From the NCBI GenBank assembly GCA_037447655.1, contig JBBHKE010002367.1, positions 159,648-184,140 of the forward strand: 24,493 bases of DNA. The letters are read 5' to 3'. Below, one piece after another: positions 1 through 9,846 of the stretch. A model generated the notes under the pieces. It made no database searches. It was given only the letters and a program-made list of their open reading frames with translations, and had not been told where the DNA came from. The stretch comes from Zygnema cylindricum. Taxonomy: Eukaryota > Streptophyta > Zygnematophyceae > Zygnematales > Zygnemataceae. The stretch's first letter is position 1, and each line of letters opens with the position of its first letter. The position numbers were made by a program, and so were the translations under genes.

Positions 1-18
1 TTTTTTTTTGTTTTTTTC

Positions 19-71
19 CCCTCTCCTCTCCTCTCCTCTCCTCTCCACATCTCTTCTCTTCTCTTCTCTTC
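19..71. repeat. Pyrimidine microsatellite, (CTCTC)n then (CTCTT)n
   Basis: Five-base pyrimidine units run in tandem just inside the left edge, first CTCTC and then CTCTT. They end shortly before a TTATAG, so they could be the polypyrimidine tract of a 3' splice site, but no convincing exon follows. The rest of 72-493 is T-rich and AT-rich, with several poly-T runs and no recognisable coding, so it is most likely intron of the gene whose next exon starts at 553. Confidence 0.7.
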
Positions 72-493
72 ATGTTATAGATGGGGCATTTGGAGATTTT
101 GGGGAAGTTAAGTCCGCTAGGAGAAGAGAAACAACACCGTGATTCAGTTTTTTTTAATGTTTTTTTCGGTTTTTTTTTTGTTTTTTTTTTATCGTTTTTC
201 ATTTTTTTTTCACAAGGTGTTTTTTGGGACATAATTTGGGTGGGTGTAATAGGGGAATGATTTAAGATAATCGATGTGGTTTAAATATATATAACTAATA
301 GGATGAATTTATTGTTTTCATTTATTATTTGATAAATAAAACAGGGATTTGGTAAAGTAATTGAAGGTTTTTTTATTTTGTTTTCTCCATTTTCTTTTTT
401 TTCTTTCCCAGTAGTATAAAGTGGAAGTCATTTTTTTTCCTTTTACGTTAGTGATCATTGTCTTGAAAATCTTGTTTCATCCGTTTTTTCCTT

Positions 494-552
494 GCCTCTC
501 CCTCCCCCTCCCCCTCCCCCTCCCCCTCTCCCTCTCCCTCTCCCTCTCCCAG
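494..552 (+). repeat. (CCCTCC)n/(CCCTCT)n tract ending in a 3' splice site
   Basis: A hexanucleotide pyrimidine array changes from CCCTCC to CCCTCT units and runs into CCCAG, the acceptor of the exon that begins at 553. The microsatellite itself therefore forms the polypyrimidine tract. The same arrangement recurs in the aminotransferase gene at the right end of the window. Confidence 0.8.
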
Positions 553-629
553 ACGGAATAGTTGAAAGAGTTGTCCTTTTGGGCGCACCGGTTCCCGCAA
601 AAGACAAAAAATGGGCGAAAGTCAGGAAG
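553..629 (+). CDS. DUF726 gene, exon a (GIVERVVLLGAP block)
   Basis: The acceptor is CCCAG (AG at 551-552) and the donor is GTGAGA at 630. The exon starts with two bases completing a split codon, followed by 25 codons reading GIVERVVLLGAPVPAKDKKW and then AKVRK, and ends in phase 0. The VVLLGAPV block and the following W..(A/V)RK are typical of the family just before VVSGR. Confidence 0.88.
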
Positions 630-3619
630 GTGAGAATCATAATTTCATATTTGAATCTATTTCAGTTTCCAACAACTGTGGAATTACTATATGAAGTGAT
701 TAGTTTCTGTAGTTTTCTTTCTTTCTATTTATTTGGTCTTATGTTTTAAACCTAGAGCAAGTTGAGCTTTTTTTTTTATGTCGAGCCTGTCCCCATTTAG
801 GGTTCCCCATTTTTGTCCAATTGGGGAATAGTAACTCAAATGTGATGTTTTTTTCCCTCGAGGTTCCACACTAATTATCGGCTCTAGAAGACATACGGGT
901 CCCGAGAAGCCTGCCATTGTAACTTGTCGTTGTTCTTGTCGTAGTTTACTGGAAAAATTCATCCGTCGTTTAAGATTAAACGGTTAAATTTAAAATTTTA
1001 AGCAACCCATGTGTCTTATCATTAGCCTCACTTCAGCCGGGCCTCCTGATTTCCCTAGTTTTTGGTCGTCCAATGGGATCGACCGCTATTTACAGATTTT
1101 GATTGTACTTCCGTGAGCTGCGATGTTTCTGAGATTTAAGTATAACACCTCAATAGAATTTTCAACAAGAGTGCTTTTGACTTTAGAGTCCTAAATAATC
1201 AGTTTAGGATGTGTTTATGTCTACTCCATCAGAAGGAACAAGAGTAAACACTACTACCTAACGATTAATCAGTAAAACCTTTAGACCTAGGCACTTTAAT
1301 GGACAGATGGTGTGAAGAGAACTCATTAGCTTCTACCTCATCCGTACCATAACTTCCCCTTTGAGCATCTACTTTGACCTGTGATAACTCAACGAATACA
1401 ACTCCAAATCAAGGGATCAAAAGTTCTATGGATAACCCTCGCCCTAAGCTTTCCAACAAGCAATCAAAAGCTTCCAACGGGCAATGTTATGCTAAGATAT
1501 TGTTGGTCAAATTGACCCTTTCTCAGTTGCTACAGCACCTTTGACCAGCCAGACCTACCTATCTACTGGCCATAACAAACTCAAACAAAGTGCAGTCTTC
1601 AGAAATCCTTTTTATAACCTATTTATATCCTTTCATCTATATTGAGCGTAAAATGAGCCTCAAAATCGAGGTTTTCCTCCGAGCCTTCCCTTAAAGCTCT
1701 CTTGACTGTTCCATGGCTCCAAGGACCACCCAAGCTCTCTCGACCAATCCGCGGTTCGAGAAAGAGATAGGGGGAGAGAGAGGGGGGGAGAAGGGGAGGG
1801 AGAGTGGGAGAGAGGGAGAAAGGGTGAGAGGGAGGGAGAGGGAGAGAGGGAGGGATAGAGGGAGAGAGGGAGAGTGGGGAGTGGGAGAAAGGGAGAGAGG
1901 GAGAGTGGGAGACAGGGAGAGGGGAAGAGGGGGAGATGGAGAAGGGGAGAGGGGGAGAGAGGGAGAGAGATAGAGAGAGGTTGGAGATTCCATGTTTCAT
2001 GGCTCAAATATACATCTGATCCAAAATACATCCACGGATAATAGGTCATTATACTGATCTTCGTTTCTTTTCGGTGATGGATATTTTCATCTTCACAAAA
2101 TAAACCAAATTGCTTTCTATATTTTGTGACACTTATACATTGTATTATGTTTGTTTTTTTTTTTTTAAGGTGGTTTCCGGGCGGTTTGTAAATGGATACT
2201 GTACCAATGATTGGACGCTGGGCCTCCTTTACCGCTCCAGGTAAAGAGACAAAAAAGTCAGACAAAGTCAAACTGAAAAAGAAAAAATAAAAAATAAACG
2301 ACGCTCTAATTTTATTGTTGGTAGTTTTGCCAAAAAAGAGGAGAAAAATAGTACAAGGAAGTAAGAAGTAGATACATGAGGAAATGAAAGTTATATATTC
2401 AGGATTTTTTCAAAAGGAACATATTGCCTTTTCCTATATTTTTTTTTGTTGTTTTCAATTTTTCTTTTCAATTTTACCTTCTTTTTTTTTGCATTTTGTT
2501 TTATTTTTTTGGGAAGGGGGTGGTGGGAGAGGTGCTATTTTTCAGTTTTCTGATATCGGGTGTCGCCGGAATTCAGGCGGTCAATTACCCCGGAATTGAA
2601 AATGTAAGGCTTTTTCTTTATTTTTGGGGTGTTTATTTGTTTATTTAATTGCTTTTTCATCCTTCTCTTTATTTTTGGGGTGTTTATTTGTTTATTTAAT
2701 TGCTTTTTCTTCTTTTTATTCGTTTAATTATTTGTTTATTTATTCGTTAAACTATTTGTTTATTATTTTTTTTCTTTATCTACTGTTTTTTTTTTTTCTT
2801 TGTATTTTAGCTTTTTTTTTGAATAGAGTCCAACTTTTGAAGTTGGGGGGGAGGGAGGGAGGGAGGAAGGGGGGGAGGGGGGGAGGGGGGGAGGGGGAGA
2901 GGGGGGGAGGGGTGGAGGGGGGGGGAGGGGGAGGGGGGGGAGGGGGGGAGGGGAGGAAGGGGGGAGGGGGGGAGCTCAGTTGTTTAGATGTTATTTTATT
3001 TTTTCTTTTTAACAGTCGAAACGGTTTTTCTTAGTGTTTGAATTCAGTCTTATTTATTGTGCTTTTTGTGGTTCGTTCAGTTAATGATCACTATTTTATA
3101 ATTATTCTCATGTTTTTTTTTTTAATTTCCATTTTCTTTACTTCTACACTAATTTTTTGTTAACTATTGTTACATTTCATTATCTCTTTTTATTATTCTT
3201 GTGTTTATTACTAAATATCACTATTTTTCTTTACTTCTACTCTAATTTTGTGTTTATTATTGCCACTTAAATTTGTCTGTTATTATTATTCCATATTACT
3301 TATGTACTGTTTATTGCTATTATCATTATTTATTATTATTTGGTTTTTTTTTTGTTGTTAATTATTGGTTATTTTTACTGTTGTTTTTGTTGTTATTAGC
3401 TCACAACATTAAAAATATTCAATTTTAGCTTTTTTGTGGGAGTTTTCCGTTTTCCGCTCCATTTAACGAATATCGGAAACTGATTGAATGTCGCAGATTG
3501 ATGTCACGTCACAGTTGGAAAACGGACATTCTTCATATAGGACAAATCTGGAAGAGATTTTGGAACGTATTGATATCGACCGCTGTGATCCCGTGGAGGC
3601 AGTGGTAGTGGAGGGCTGA
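553..3619 (+). CDS. DUF726/TMCO4-family alpha/beta-hydrolase-like protein, 3' part (4 exons)
   Basis: Four exons (553-629, 2170-2240, 2546-2603, 3497-3619) join in frame through GT..AG introns to give 109 codons ending in TGA. The order of conserved blocks is GIVERVVLLGAP, then VVSGRFVNGY..NDW, then GVAGIQAVNYPGIEN, then IDVTSQLENGHSSY. This is the known order for the C-terminal half of the DUF726 family (TMCO4 in animals, Mil1 in yeast, plant DUF726 proteins), whose members are predicted alpha/beta hydrolases, often membrane-linked. LLGAP would lie in the core fold after the nucleophile elbow, and the His of NGHSSY is a plausible catalytic His (inference). The G-x-S-x-G elbow and the N-terminal half must lie upstream of the window. 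The substrate is unknown. The PGIEN(I/V)DVT..GHSSY form looks closer to plant members. The gene converges on the minus-strand gene ending at 5967. Confidence 0.88.
630..2169 (+). other. Intron of the DUF726 gene with GA microsatellite
   Basis: This intron of about 1.5 kb has donor GTGAGA and acceptor TTTTTTAAG. Its ends are T-rich, typical of this locus. About 970-1650 has a more even composition with no poly-T and could be an old transposon insertion, but I saw no termini, target duplication or coding motif. A strong GGGAGA-type array occupies 1758-1980. Open frames on either strand of that array are low-complexity artefacts (for example Ser/Pro/Leu only). Confidence 0.75.
1758..1980. repeat. 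Polypurine (GGGAGA)n array, intronic
   Basis: About 220 bp of almost pure purine on the + strand, built from degenerate GGGAGA, GAGAGG and GGGAGT units with a few isolated T interruptions. It lies inside the DUF726 gene intron, 190 bp before the next exon. Purine mirror tracts of this kind can form triplex (H-DNA) structures; that is general knowledge, not something measured here. Confidence 0.9.
2170..2240 (+). CDS. DUF726 gene, exon b (VVSGRFVNGY block)
   Basis: The acceptor is TTTTTTAAG and the donor is GTAAAG at 2241. The exon is 71 nt, entering in phase 0 and leaving with two bases of a split Ser codon. It reads VVSGRFVNGYCTNDWTLGLL then YRS, matching the family block (V)VSGR(F/I)VN.Y...DW.L...YR. 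It joins without a gap to exon a (..VRK|VVSGR) and exon c (..YRS-S|FLISG). Confidence 0.92.
2546..2603 (+). CDS. DUF726 gene, exon c (VAGIQAV..PGIEN block)
   Basis: The acceptor is TTTTTCAG (AG 2544-2545) and the donor is GTAAGG at 2604. One base completes the split codon, then 19 codons read FLISGVAGIQAVNYPGIEN. The (V/L)AG(I/L)QPV...PGIEN pattern is a family hallmark. The exon is only 58 nt and sits in an unrelated longer frame, so simple ORF finding misses it. Confidence 0.92.
2616..2714. repeat. 51-bp tandem duplication in an intron
   Basis: CTTTATTTTTGGGGTGTTTA and the bases that follow, through TTTAATTGCTTTTTC, occur twice. The starts are at 2616 and 2667, and the shared part is essentially identical. 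This is a recent-looking local duplication just inside the donor of the intron. Confidence 0.9.
2845..2973 (+). repeat. G-rich (GGGGGAGGG)n array with G-quadruplex potential
   Basis: About 130 bp consists only of G and A apart from an isolated T, with many runs of four to eight Gs separated by single A or GA. On the coding strand of the DUF726 gene, the pre-mRNA intron would carry far more than the four G-runs needed for a G-quadruplex. Confidence 0.9.
3497..3619 (+). CDS. DUF726 gene, terminal exon (IDVTSQLENGHSSY block, stop)
   Basis: The acceptor is GTCGCAG (AG 3495-3496). Forty codons start IDVTSQLENGHSSYRTNLEE and continue ILERIDIDRC to VVVEG, followed by TGA at 3617-3619. The family equivalent (DVT..V.GH..Y....IL) ends plant proteins shortly afterwards, so this is a natural C-terminus. 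The stop lies directly beside a GA microsatellite at 3620. Confidence 0.93.
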   Translation: MDVTSQLENGHSSYRTNLEEILERIDIDRCDPVEAVVVEG

Positions 3620-3931
3620 GAGAGAGAGAGAGGGGGAAAGAGAAGAGGAGGGGAGAGAAGAGGGAGATGAGCAATGCTGTTGTGTATATGAGGGAATGAA
3701 ATAGGAAATTGAGGGAATGGAGTTTGAAAAAATCATTTGAGAATTTTGTACTTTTTTGTAAAAAATCTTAATGTTCACCATTGAGGGAGGGGAGAGAGGG
3801 AGAGGAGGGAGGGAGAAGGGAGAGAGGGAGAAGGGAGAGGGAGAATGGAGAGAGGGAGAAGGGAGAGAGGGAGAAGGGAGAGAGGGACAAGCGGGAGATG
3901 GGGAGAGAGGGAGAGAGGGTGGGGGGAGGGT
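3618..3931. repeat. Two GA-rich microsatellites downstream of the stop codon
   Basis: A short (GA)n array (3618-3668) and a longer (GGGAGA)n array (3784-3931) flank about 110 bp of AT-rich unique sequence. They probably lie in or just past the 3' UTR of the DUF726 gene. I saw no confident polyadenylation signal. From 3932 to about 4490 the DNA is AT-rich with no recognisable feature; the small open frames there have biased Lys/Ile/Phe composition. Confidence 0.75.
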
Positions 3932-4490
3932 GAGTGTAGGGGATAGATTTTATGTCTATATTATTTGTGAATAGAAGACAAAGTGAGGAAATCAAATCTA
4001 AAACGAGTAGTTAAGAAAAGACAAACCTTTGCATGTCTATCAAAATTGTTGTAATTTTTATCACTTCATTTTGTTTGCTCTCTGACGAAAAGAAAAGAAA
4101 AAAAAAATCTTTACGTGCCATTGGAAATTTGCTTCAACAACTCGTCAACTTAAAAAAACAAAAAAAAAATCATATGACGAAAGTCAAGGAAATGTTATAC
4201 ATAATGGTTCAGCTTCAGTTGTTAATTTGTATAATAAGTTACAAAGGTTGTAATATTATTTTCAGAGGTATAAGAAACCATTGAATTTTTGTTTAGCATG
4301 TCACTGTTTTTTTCCTCAATTGATATTGCAAATTGTTGTTTTGTGTATTGTTTGTATCTTTCCATTTGTTTCCAAAATTAGAATGTGGATGTGGAACTTC
4401 AAAAATTTGACACTGCACAAAATCTTCGAGAATACATTATTTTGTATATCAAATAATAATTAATTTGTGTGATTATTTTTCGGGAGAAAA

Positions 4491-5966
4491 AGACATTTTC
4501 TGCAGTATCAAGGTGTACAAAGGCATACAGGACTGCAGTCAAAACTGACGGATGCTTTTATTCCTGTTTTCTTATCCAAGGGCTCTGTTTTTAAACAGTG
4601 TTTTATTAATTATTTCACTTTACAATGGATACATCTCGATGTAGGCCTTTATCAGATGCAAAACACTATTACATCTTCCACTGAAATTGACACACTAACT
4701 TCTATTCTTTCTGCAAGGGAATAAACAATGTGAAAAAGTTGGACATTTTATGATGTAAAATGCCCACGTTCTTGGTCATGATAGTCTTTGACAAAGCTTT
4801 CACCTTCCTATGTTGCTGAATCCTATTTTGACTGTCAGCTATCTAATTATTGACCAGAGCCAAATGTGCTGTGCCAAACTGTTATATCTGCTTGTTTAAT
4901 TGCTAAGTGAGGCAAACACCCTTTGTTAGGCTGTCTGCTATGATCTGTGAGAGTTCTGACTTACCAGCGATTCTTCTCAACTTAATTTAACAATGAAAAG
5001 TGATGGCCATGGTAAACCTTTCCACTTTCCAAAGACTGGATTTGCAGAGACTAGTTGATAACTGTACTCAGTTCCTCAAATGTTTGCATGTAAAAGCGTC
5101 CAATATCGACCAACCCAAAACACACAAGAAAAAGAGTTTTCAGGTAATGGGGGATAATTAAATGAAGCAACTAATTAATAAGGCACATTCTGTCACTTTA
5201 AATGTTTATTTATGCGCTGTCTACCAAAACATCACATTAAATGTTTATTTATGCACTGTCTACCAATTTTAACAGAAGTCATTCAATTGAAACATGATTT
5301 TTCAGAGATCATTGTTTTCCCATAAACCCACCATTTAAAAAAGCAGTAAAATAATAGACATAAAGCATGCTCTGCACAAACACCTGAAAGAAATGAACAA
5401 GAAGAAGGGCACCCACCCACATTCCTAACATGCAGTGTTCTCAACAACCATGTTATAGACGAATATAGTTTGAGAAAATGAACGAATACCTAGCTACTTT
5501 TTATTAGGAACTACCATGTCACTGGCTTTCAAAATATTTCCCCCTCCCAAAGCAGCCCTCTTGCCTGTACAGCTCTTGCAGCTTCTACTCAAATTACAGA
5601 GTCCAACTATCCTCATTGCTATCTAATCACCGCTCCTAATTTAACCTGCAAGGATATTTTCAGGCCAGCACTTTTTACAGATCTGTGATACATTACCACA
5701 AAACAACTCTGACAAACATGCGAAAATTTTGTCTCCCATCTTCGTAATCTGTTACAACTGCAACTGCAAGTAATCTTCCAATCAATGCTTCCTACAAAGA
5801 ATGGATCGCAGAAAAAAAAAGAAAATGAGCGAGAGAGTATCAGAGACATTAATCAATTCAATAAAACACACTTCACTAGAAGAATCAGCTTAATCCTAAT
5901 GTAAGTGAAAACAGCACAAGATGTGCTGTAACCTCCAATCTTCCTCCGGCCCCCATTGCACCCTCC
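4491..5966 (-). other. 3' flank or possible 3' UTR of the minus-strand acidic-protein gene
   Basis: The base composition changes near 4490 from poly-A/T-rich DNA to a balanced, non-repetitive sequence that continues into the coding region at 5967. That suggests transcribed UTR, but the end is undefined. Minus-strand AATAAA candidates (TTTATT on the given strand) occur near 5203, 5242 and 4556. No convincing protein was found in this stretch. Confidence 0.35.
5198..5270. repeat. 39-bp direct repeat
   Basis: TTAAATGTTTATTTATGC(G/A) followed by CTGTCTACCAA occurs twice, starting at 5198 and 5237, with one substitution in the first 30 bases. Each copy includes a TTTATT, a polyadenylation signal on the minus strand, so the duplication may matter for 3' end formation of the neighbouring gene (inference). 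Confidence 0.8.
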
Positions 5967-7280
5967 TCATGCAGCATGTGAAACGTGTGGCTGTAAAGCC
6001 ACAGTTCCAGAATCCAGTACTGAGCCATAATTCAATTCAAGGAGGTCCACATCCAAGCAAGTAGCCGTATCCAGCATAAATCCTTCATTGTAAACTCCAT
6101 CAATATCACCGCCGGAACAGGAGAACTCTACATTTCCTTGACGATAGGTACTGCCGCACCGATCATTAAAAGATGACTCTTGCAAATGTCTGCCATCAAA
6201 ACTGGCTATGTCTTCACAAGTACCAAGAGTAGTATCGTATACACCCTCAGGTCCAGTAGATCCCTCCTCTTCCTCCCAGAGAACAGACTCCATAGGAGCA
6301 GTTTGAAATCGGGTAGATGGCAGATTAGATGAAAGCTTCACAGTTACCGCAGAAGATATATCTTTGCTTGCATCTTGATGAGCTTGTAATAAAGAAGAAG
6401 ATTCAGAAAGGCCGCTAGGACTCGGTGGAATTCCAAGCTGATCATCAGATGCTTCTAAAAGATAGCCAAAGTAAACGTCGGATGCTCTTGCAAGTCCTTT
6501 TCTTCCATAGTATTCTTGATTTGTGTCCAACTTCGTCAATCCGCTTCGGACTTTAACAGACTCAGGCTCTGGATTCGACGCGTCATCCTGCAGGTCGTTA
6601 GAATCATCTTGGTGATCAAAGGGCGCTGCCACACATTCATCTTGACAACAAAGCTGACAATCATTTTGACATTCAGCATGACTGTCAAGTTCACAAAGAT
6701 GCTGTTCATCTTCAAAAGAAGATACGTCTGGTACTTCCACTTCATCATCGCAGTTTTCATGATCAGGAAAATACGGTGAATCAACAACATCCACCTCCCC
6801 TCCTCCCTCCTGTCCTTTCTCACTATCCGTGTGAAACTCAGCTGCACAGTCCTCCAGATCGTCACACTCACTTTCTTCCAGCAGGAGATGTAAACCGAAT
6901 TCTTCTAAGCCTCTTGTCAAGTGATTGGCCTTAGCCTCTTCTTCCGTACATCCGTCAATACCATCTTCAAGTACAGCCATAGCCGTCTTCCCACAAAGTG
7001 CCTCCTCCGCCTGGGTGTCACTTTCGAGATAATCCATCACCCATTCCAAAGTGGCGCCGTCAACATTCTCTTTCTCTGCAAGCACAGCTTCTTCTTCATC
7101 CACGTCTTCCTCACACAAAACGGGAGACAAATCAACACCTATAGCGGTGGCCTTGAACTTCTTTCTAGCACCTCCCTCAATCGACAACTCCTCCTCACTG
7201 CCACTGTGGCAGTCATATCCATCTCTAAGGCGCTTCTCGGGTGGTTCTTCTACGTTAACACGATCAGACACAGACGCCAT
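5967..7280 (-). CDS. Acidic protein of unknown function, 437 aa, intronless coding region
   Basis: A single long frame in otherwise AT-rich DNA. The start context GGAGCCATGG (minus strand) is good, and the frame ends in TAG-free sequence up to its stop at 5967. The protein is strongly acidic. Residues 1-60 hold basic patches (EKRLRD at 15-20, ARKKFK at 38-43) that could act as nuclear localisation signals. Residues 55-200 are mostly Asp/Glu-rich. A Cys cluster lies at 204, 208, 211, 212 and 216. YLLEASDDQLGIPP (273-286) is the most motif-like segment; it recalls a short (Y/F)L(L/F)EASDDELG(L/I)PP motif that I associate from memory with uncharacterised plant nuclear proteins. The C-terminal 150 residues are Ser/Gly/Asp-rich and probably disordered. 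There is no signal peptide, membrane segment or known enzyme motif. A role in transcription or chromatin is only an inference. It is tail to tail with the DUF726 gene. Confidence 0.82.
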   Translation of the reverse strand: MASVSDRVNVEEPPEKRLRDGYDCHSGSEEELSIEGGARKKFKATAIGVDLSPVLCEEDVDEEEAVLAEKENVDGATLEWVMDYLESDTQAEEALCGKTAMAVLEDGIDGCTEEEAKANHLTRGLEEFGLHLLLEESECDDLEDCAAEFHTDSEKGQEGGGEVDVVDSPYFPDHENCDDEVEVPDVSSFEDEQHLCELDSHAECQNDCQLCCQDECVAAPFDHQDDSNDLQDDASNPEPESVKVRSGLTKLDTNQEYYGRKGLARASDVYFGYLLEASDDQLGIPPSPSGLSESSSLLQAHQDASKDISSAVTVKLSSNLPSTRFQTAPMESVLWEEEEGSTGPEGVYDTTLGTCEDIASFDGRHLQESSFNDRCGSTYRQGNVEFSCSGGDIDGVYNEGFMLDTATCLDVDLLELNYGSVLDSGTVALQPHVSHAA

Positions 7281-7784
7281 GGCTCCTTTCCACAGATCTT
7301 GTTAACTGGATCCTAACTTAGCATACGTTACTCTGAAAAAGTTGAAAATTGGCTATTTCCAATCAACTACTGTAGCACGAAAGAAACAAATTCAAATTTG
7401 AGTTACAAAATCAGACGTTCCGGAATAATTTTCAAACTTACTCACTTTCTAATATGTAAATAGGGTCACAATTTAAATCAGAAACAACTCTCAAAATGGG
7501 GTTCAGTCTACAATTTTGGCAGCCACCTTCACCTTTTTGTGTTCTACCAAAAAAGGACGACCAGCTGCAAAGCATGTAGCAGGGTAAAAACATCAGTGTA
7601 CCAAAAATCAGTACTCAAGTCATCGATATCGCTATTCCGAGGTGAATTGCACGACCTTGATTCCTATTTCGGCTTCCCTAGGACTCAACTAAACCGACCC
7701 CGCTACCGGAGGCCAGCTGGTGGCACAAGCTATTCACAAATTATTTAGTACTTCGCAAAACCATTTAGCAATATATATATGTGT

Positions 7785-7800
7785 GTATCAGTACTGATAC
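7785..7800. repeat. 16-bp perfect palindrome GTATCAGTACTGATAC
   Basis: The sequence equals its own reverse complement over 16 bases and is centred on CAGTACTG. The same CAGTACTG core lies inside another 16-bp perfect palindrome at 20654-20669. It follows an (AT)n/(GT)n stretch. It might be a protein-binding site or just a chance palindrome. Confidence 0.75.
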
Positions 7801-9078
7801 TAATTTCAGGTTAAAGAAGTCTTCAAGTTCAGACGAAGAAGTGAACAGTGACGTACGGCGCGTGAAGTCGCGCGGCGCTGTTCCCGGGAAACACCCAAAA
7901 GGTTGTCAGATGATTCCCAGGAAGGTTTATCTGCAGACGGCGATTGTGTAGGCAACCACCGACCGCACCTGGGCGTTTCTTTGCACACAAGTCATCACGG
8001 GCAACAGCAAAATATCCTGCAGTTTTCATGGAACACCAGAAAAAACCCGTAGACTGCACAAGTGGGGTTATAGAACACGAAAATGTGCATATATTCCGTT
8101 TAAACCAGTAGTCTGCAAAATAATGCCGTACAAAGACAGTTCATTTCACGTTGACAGCACAGCGTCGGGACGCGGCGTCGGGAAGAGAAGCTGCCACGCG
8201 GCTGCTGCGTTGGTACGAAGGAAAAGTTAAGCCTTTGATGTCACCAGGTACGGGTAACCAATAAAATGTTTTATTTCAAATGTTTCAGCGTGTAAAACGA
8301 AGCCACATTCACCGCTGGAGCATAGATATTCGCGCAAATAATTACTTTGTTCACGGCCTTCACTGCCGGAACCTTCATGACACAAAAAAAGGGGTTCGGT
8401 AGAGCCGGAATAGATGTGCCTTCCTTGCATGAGCCTATGTGTCGAAAACGTCAAAAAATAAGTACGAAGATACGGTCGCCCCAACGTATCTTCAGTCACC
8501 GTCTGCATACTCTCGGACAGCTGTTGCGTGCCAACCGCGTGCCGACGTCCGCAAGACTGGAAATCGAAGGCTCCATATTTCTAGGAAAGCCCAGCCAGGT
8601 CATGCTGGCGTGGAAAATGGTCACAAAATAACCATCATACCATGCGGTACGTGGAATATTCTGGGTTTATCTATTTCGGCATTATCAGAGGTAGGATTAT
8701 GTACTTTTTCTAACCGGCGGACAAAAATGACAGTACGCTTTTCCTGACCTCAACAACTTCCTACCATTTTCTCCAACCAGAAGCAGGGTTTCAACTACAA
8801 GCGTACGCAATGACCGAAGTAAACCAATCGAAAACCTGATTGTTGTCGAACCACTTACAAAGCATTCTCGAACTTATTAATAAGCTTCGGAATATTGCTT
8901 TGGTCAATAGACGTTTCAATTGACGAGAGCAGAACCTGACCAAAAAAGCTACACCTACGTGGTCAGATAGCCGTTAGCGCGCCGCCGAACAGACGATCCA
9001 TAACCAGTCAAATGACAGAATTTCGTGTTGAATGCTGATTGGCTATCTTGAAGTCAGAAAAGGCTGAGAGACCACGGA

Positions 9079-9086
9079 CCACGTGG
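9079..9086. promoter_or_regulatory. G-box-like palindrome CCACGTGG
   Basis: CCACGTGG contains the CACGTG core recognised by bHLH and bZIP factors in plants and other eukaryotes. It lies 1.8 kb upstream of the nearest start codon (7280, minus strand), so any link to that gene is speculative. Confidence 0.3.
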
Positions 9087-9150
9087 CTCGGTGTGATCGC
9101 AGCGGCTGAAACCTTCAAACGATGGGAAAGACTGCCCTAAAAGTGACTAA

Positions 9151-9846
9151 GGGCGTGTTCCCATGTGTTCAAGTAAGGGTTTTTTTCCGTCGTTTTCACA
9201 GAAAATGGGACTTCCAACGAGAAAATATTACGCCGTACGAAAAATGGGCAAAACCACAAGTACATTTTGCGTCATCTTGGAACTTGGAAGGTACGGCAAT
9301 TTGGCGTTATTATCATCGCGACCCACTTCCAGCTCATCTTCACACTTGCACTGGAATCAAATCGCGATCTGATTTTAGTCAAAATACTACCCTATTGACG
9401 AATAGAAAACCTGGATTGCACGCGTCAAACGTTTTCAATTTTTTTTTTGCCGTTGGGAGAGTACACGAAAAAAAAGGTGTTTGTCCGTTTGCTTATGTTG
9501 TCCACTTGTGGGCGTCTACAAATGTCATTTTGTAGACGTAGGCGATTGCTTATGTCGTTCACGTGTGGGCTTCAACAAATGACAGTTGGCGTCGACAATT
9601 GTCCCAGTATGTCAGGAGCTCTTTGCGGCATACAAATGTCCGCAGTTTGTTCCGAGATCGTTGGTGTCTACAAATGTCAGCAGTTTGGGTTTCGCAAGTA
9701 TTGGCGACGTGTACAGCTGCCACATATTCAAAATAATGAACGCGCAAGTAACGATTCACATAGGCACACTTTGAAAAGTACACCTTAAAATCAGCGCTAA
9801 ATTCCAAAATAACGATTCAAAATATCGGTTACATGGGAACACGCCC
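9151..9846. mobile_element. PIF/Harbinger-like MITE, 696 bp, TAA target duplication
   Basis: The termini are perfect 16-bp inverted repeats: GGGCGTGTTCCCATGT on the left at 9151 and its reverse complement ending at 9846. TAA flanks both sides (9148-9150 and 9847-9849), the three-base T(W)A duplication typical of PIF/Harbinger insertions. No transposase is visible inside, so it is non-autonomous. The interior holds a diverged direct repeat of about 57-bp period (copies starting at 9491 and 9548) and a hairpin at 9514-9537 with a 9-bp stem and 6-nt loop. The open frames inside overlap one another and do not look coding. The superfamily is inferred from the termini and duplication only. Confidence 0.85.

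Larger units (their letters stand above)
2604..3496 (+). other. Intron of the DUF726 gene with tandem repeat and G-rich tract
   Basis: This T-rich intron contains a 51-bp tandem duplication (2616-2714) and a G-rich array (2845-2973). The rest, 2974-3420, is AT-rich with repeated TTTATTATT-like stretches and no coding signal. The acceptor TCGCAG at 3491-3496 is preceded by a weak pyrimidine tract, unlike the other acceptors of this gene. Confidence 0.75.
7281..9147. other. Upstream region of the acidic-protein gene; no gene recognised
   Basis: Moderately GC-rich compared with the DNA on either side, particularly 7840-9100, with many CpG steps and several short open frames on both strands. None shows a recognisable domain, and overlapping frames look equally good, so I call no gene. 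It plausibly contains the promoter and 5' UTR of the gene that starts at 7280. A perfect palindrome (7785-7800) and a G-box-like site (9079-9086) are the only discrete elements. Confidence 0.5.

Noticed and set aside
81-106. Possible 26-nt exon between TTATAG and GTTAAG upstream of the DUF726 exon at 553
   Set aside because: The phase would fit the next exon, but the peptide (WGIWRFWG) shows no match to the family segment expected there, and the donor is weak.
1623-2271. Overlapping Ser/Pro/Leu-rich frames on the minus strand
   Set aside because: They read through a GA/CT microsatellite; all three frames are open because the repeat lacks stop codons. The region is intron and contains exon b on the other strand.
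8227-8747. Opposed 80-100-codon frames on both strands
   Set aside because: Neither strand shows a domain, splice-linked continuation or family motif; probably chance frames in GC-richer DNA.
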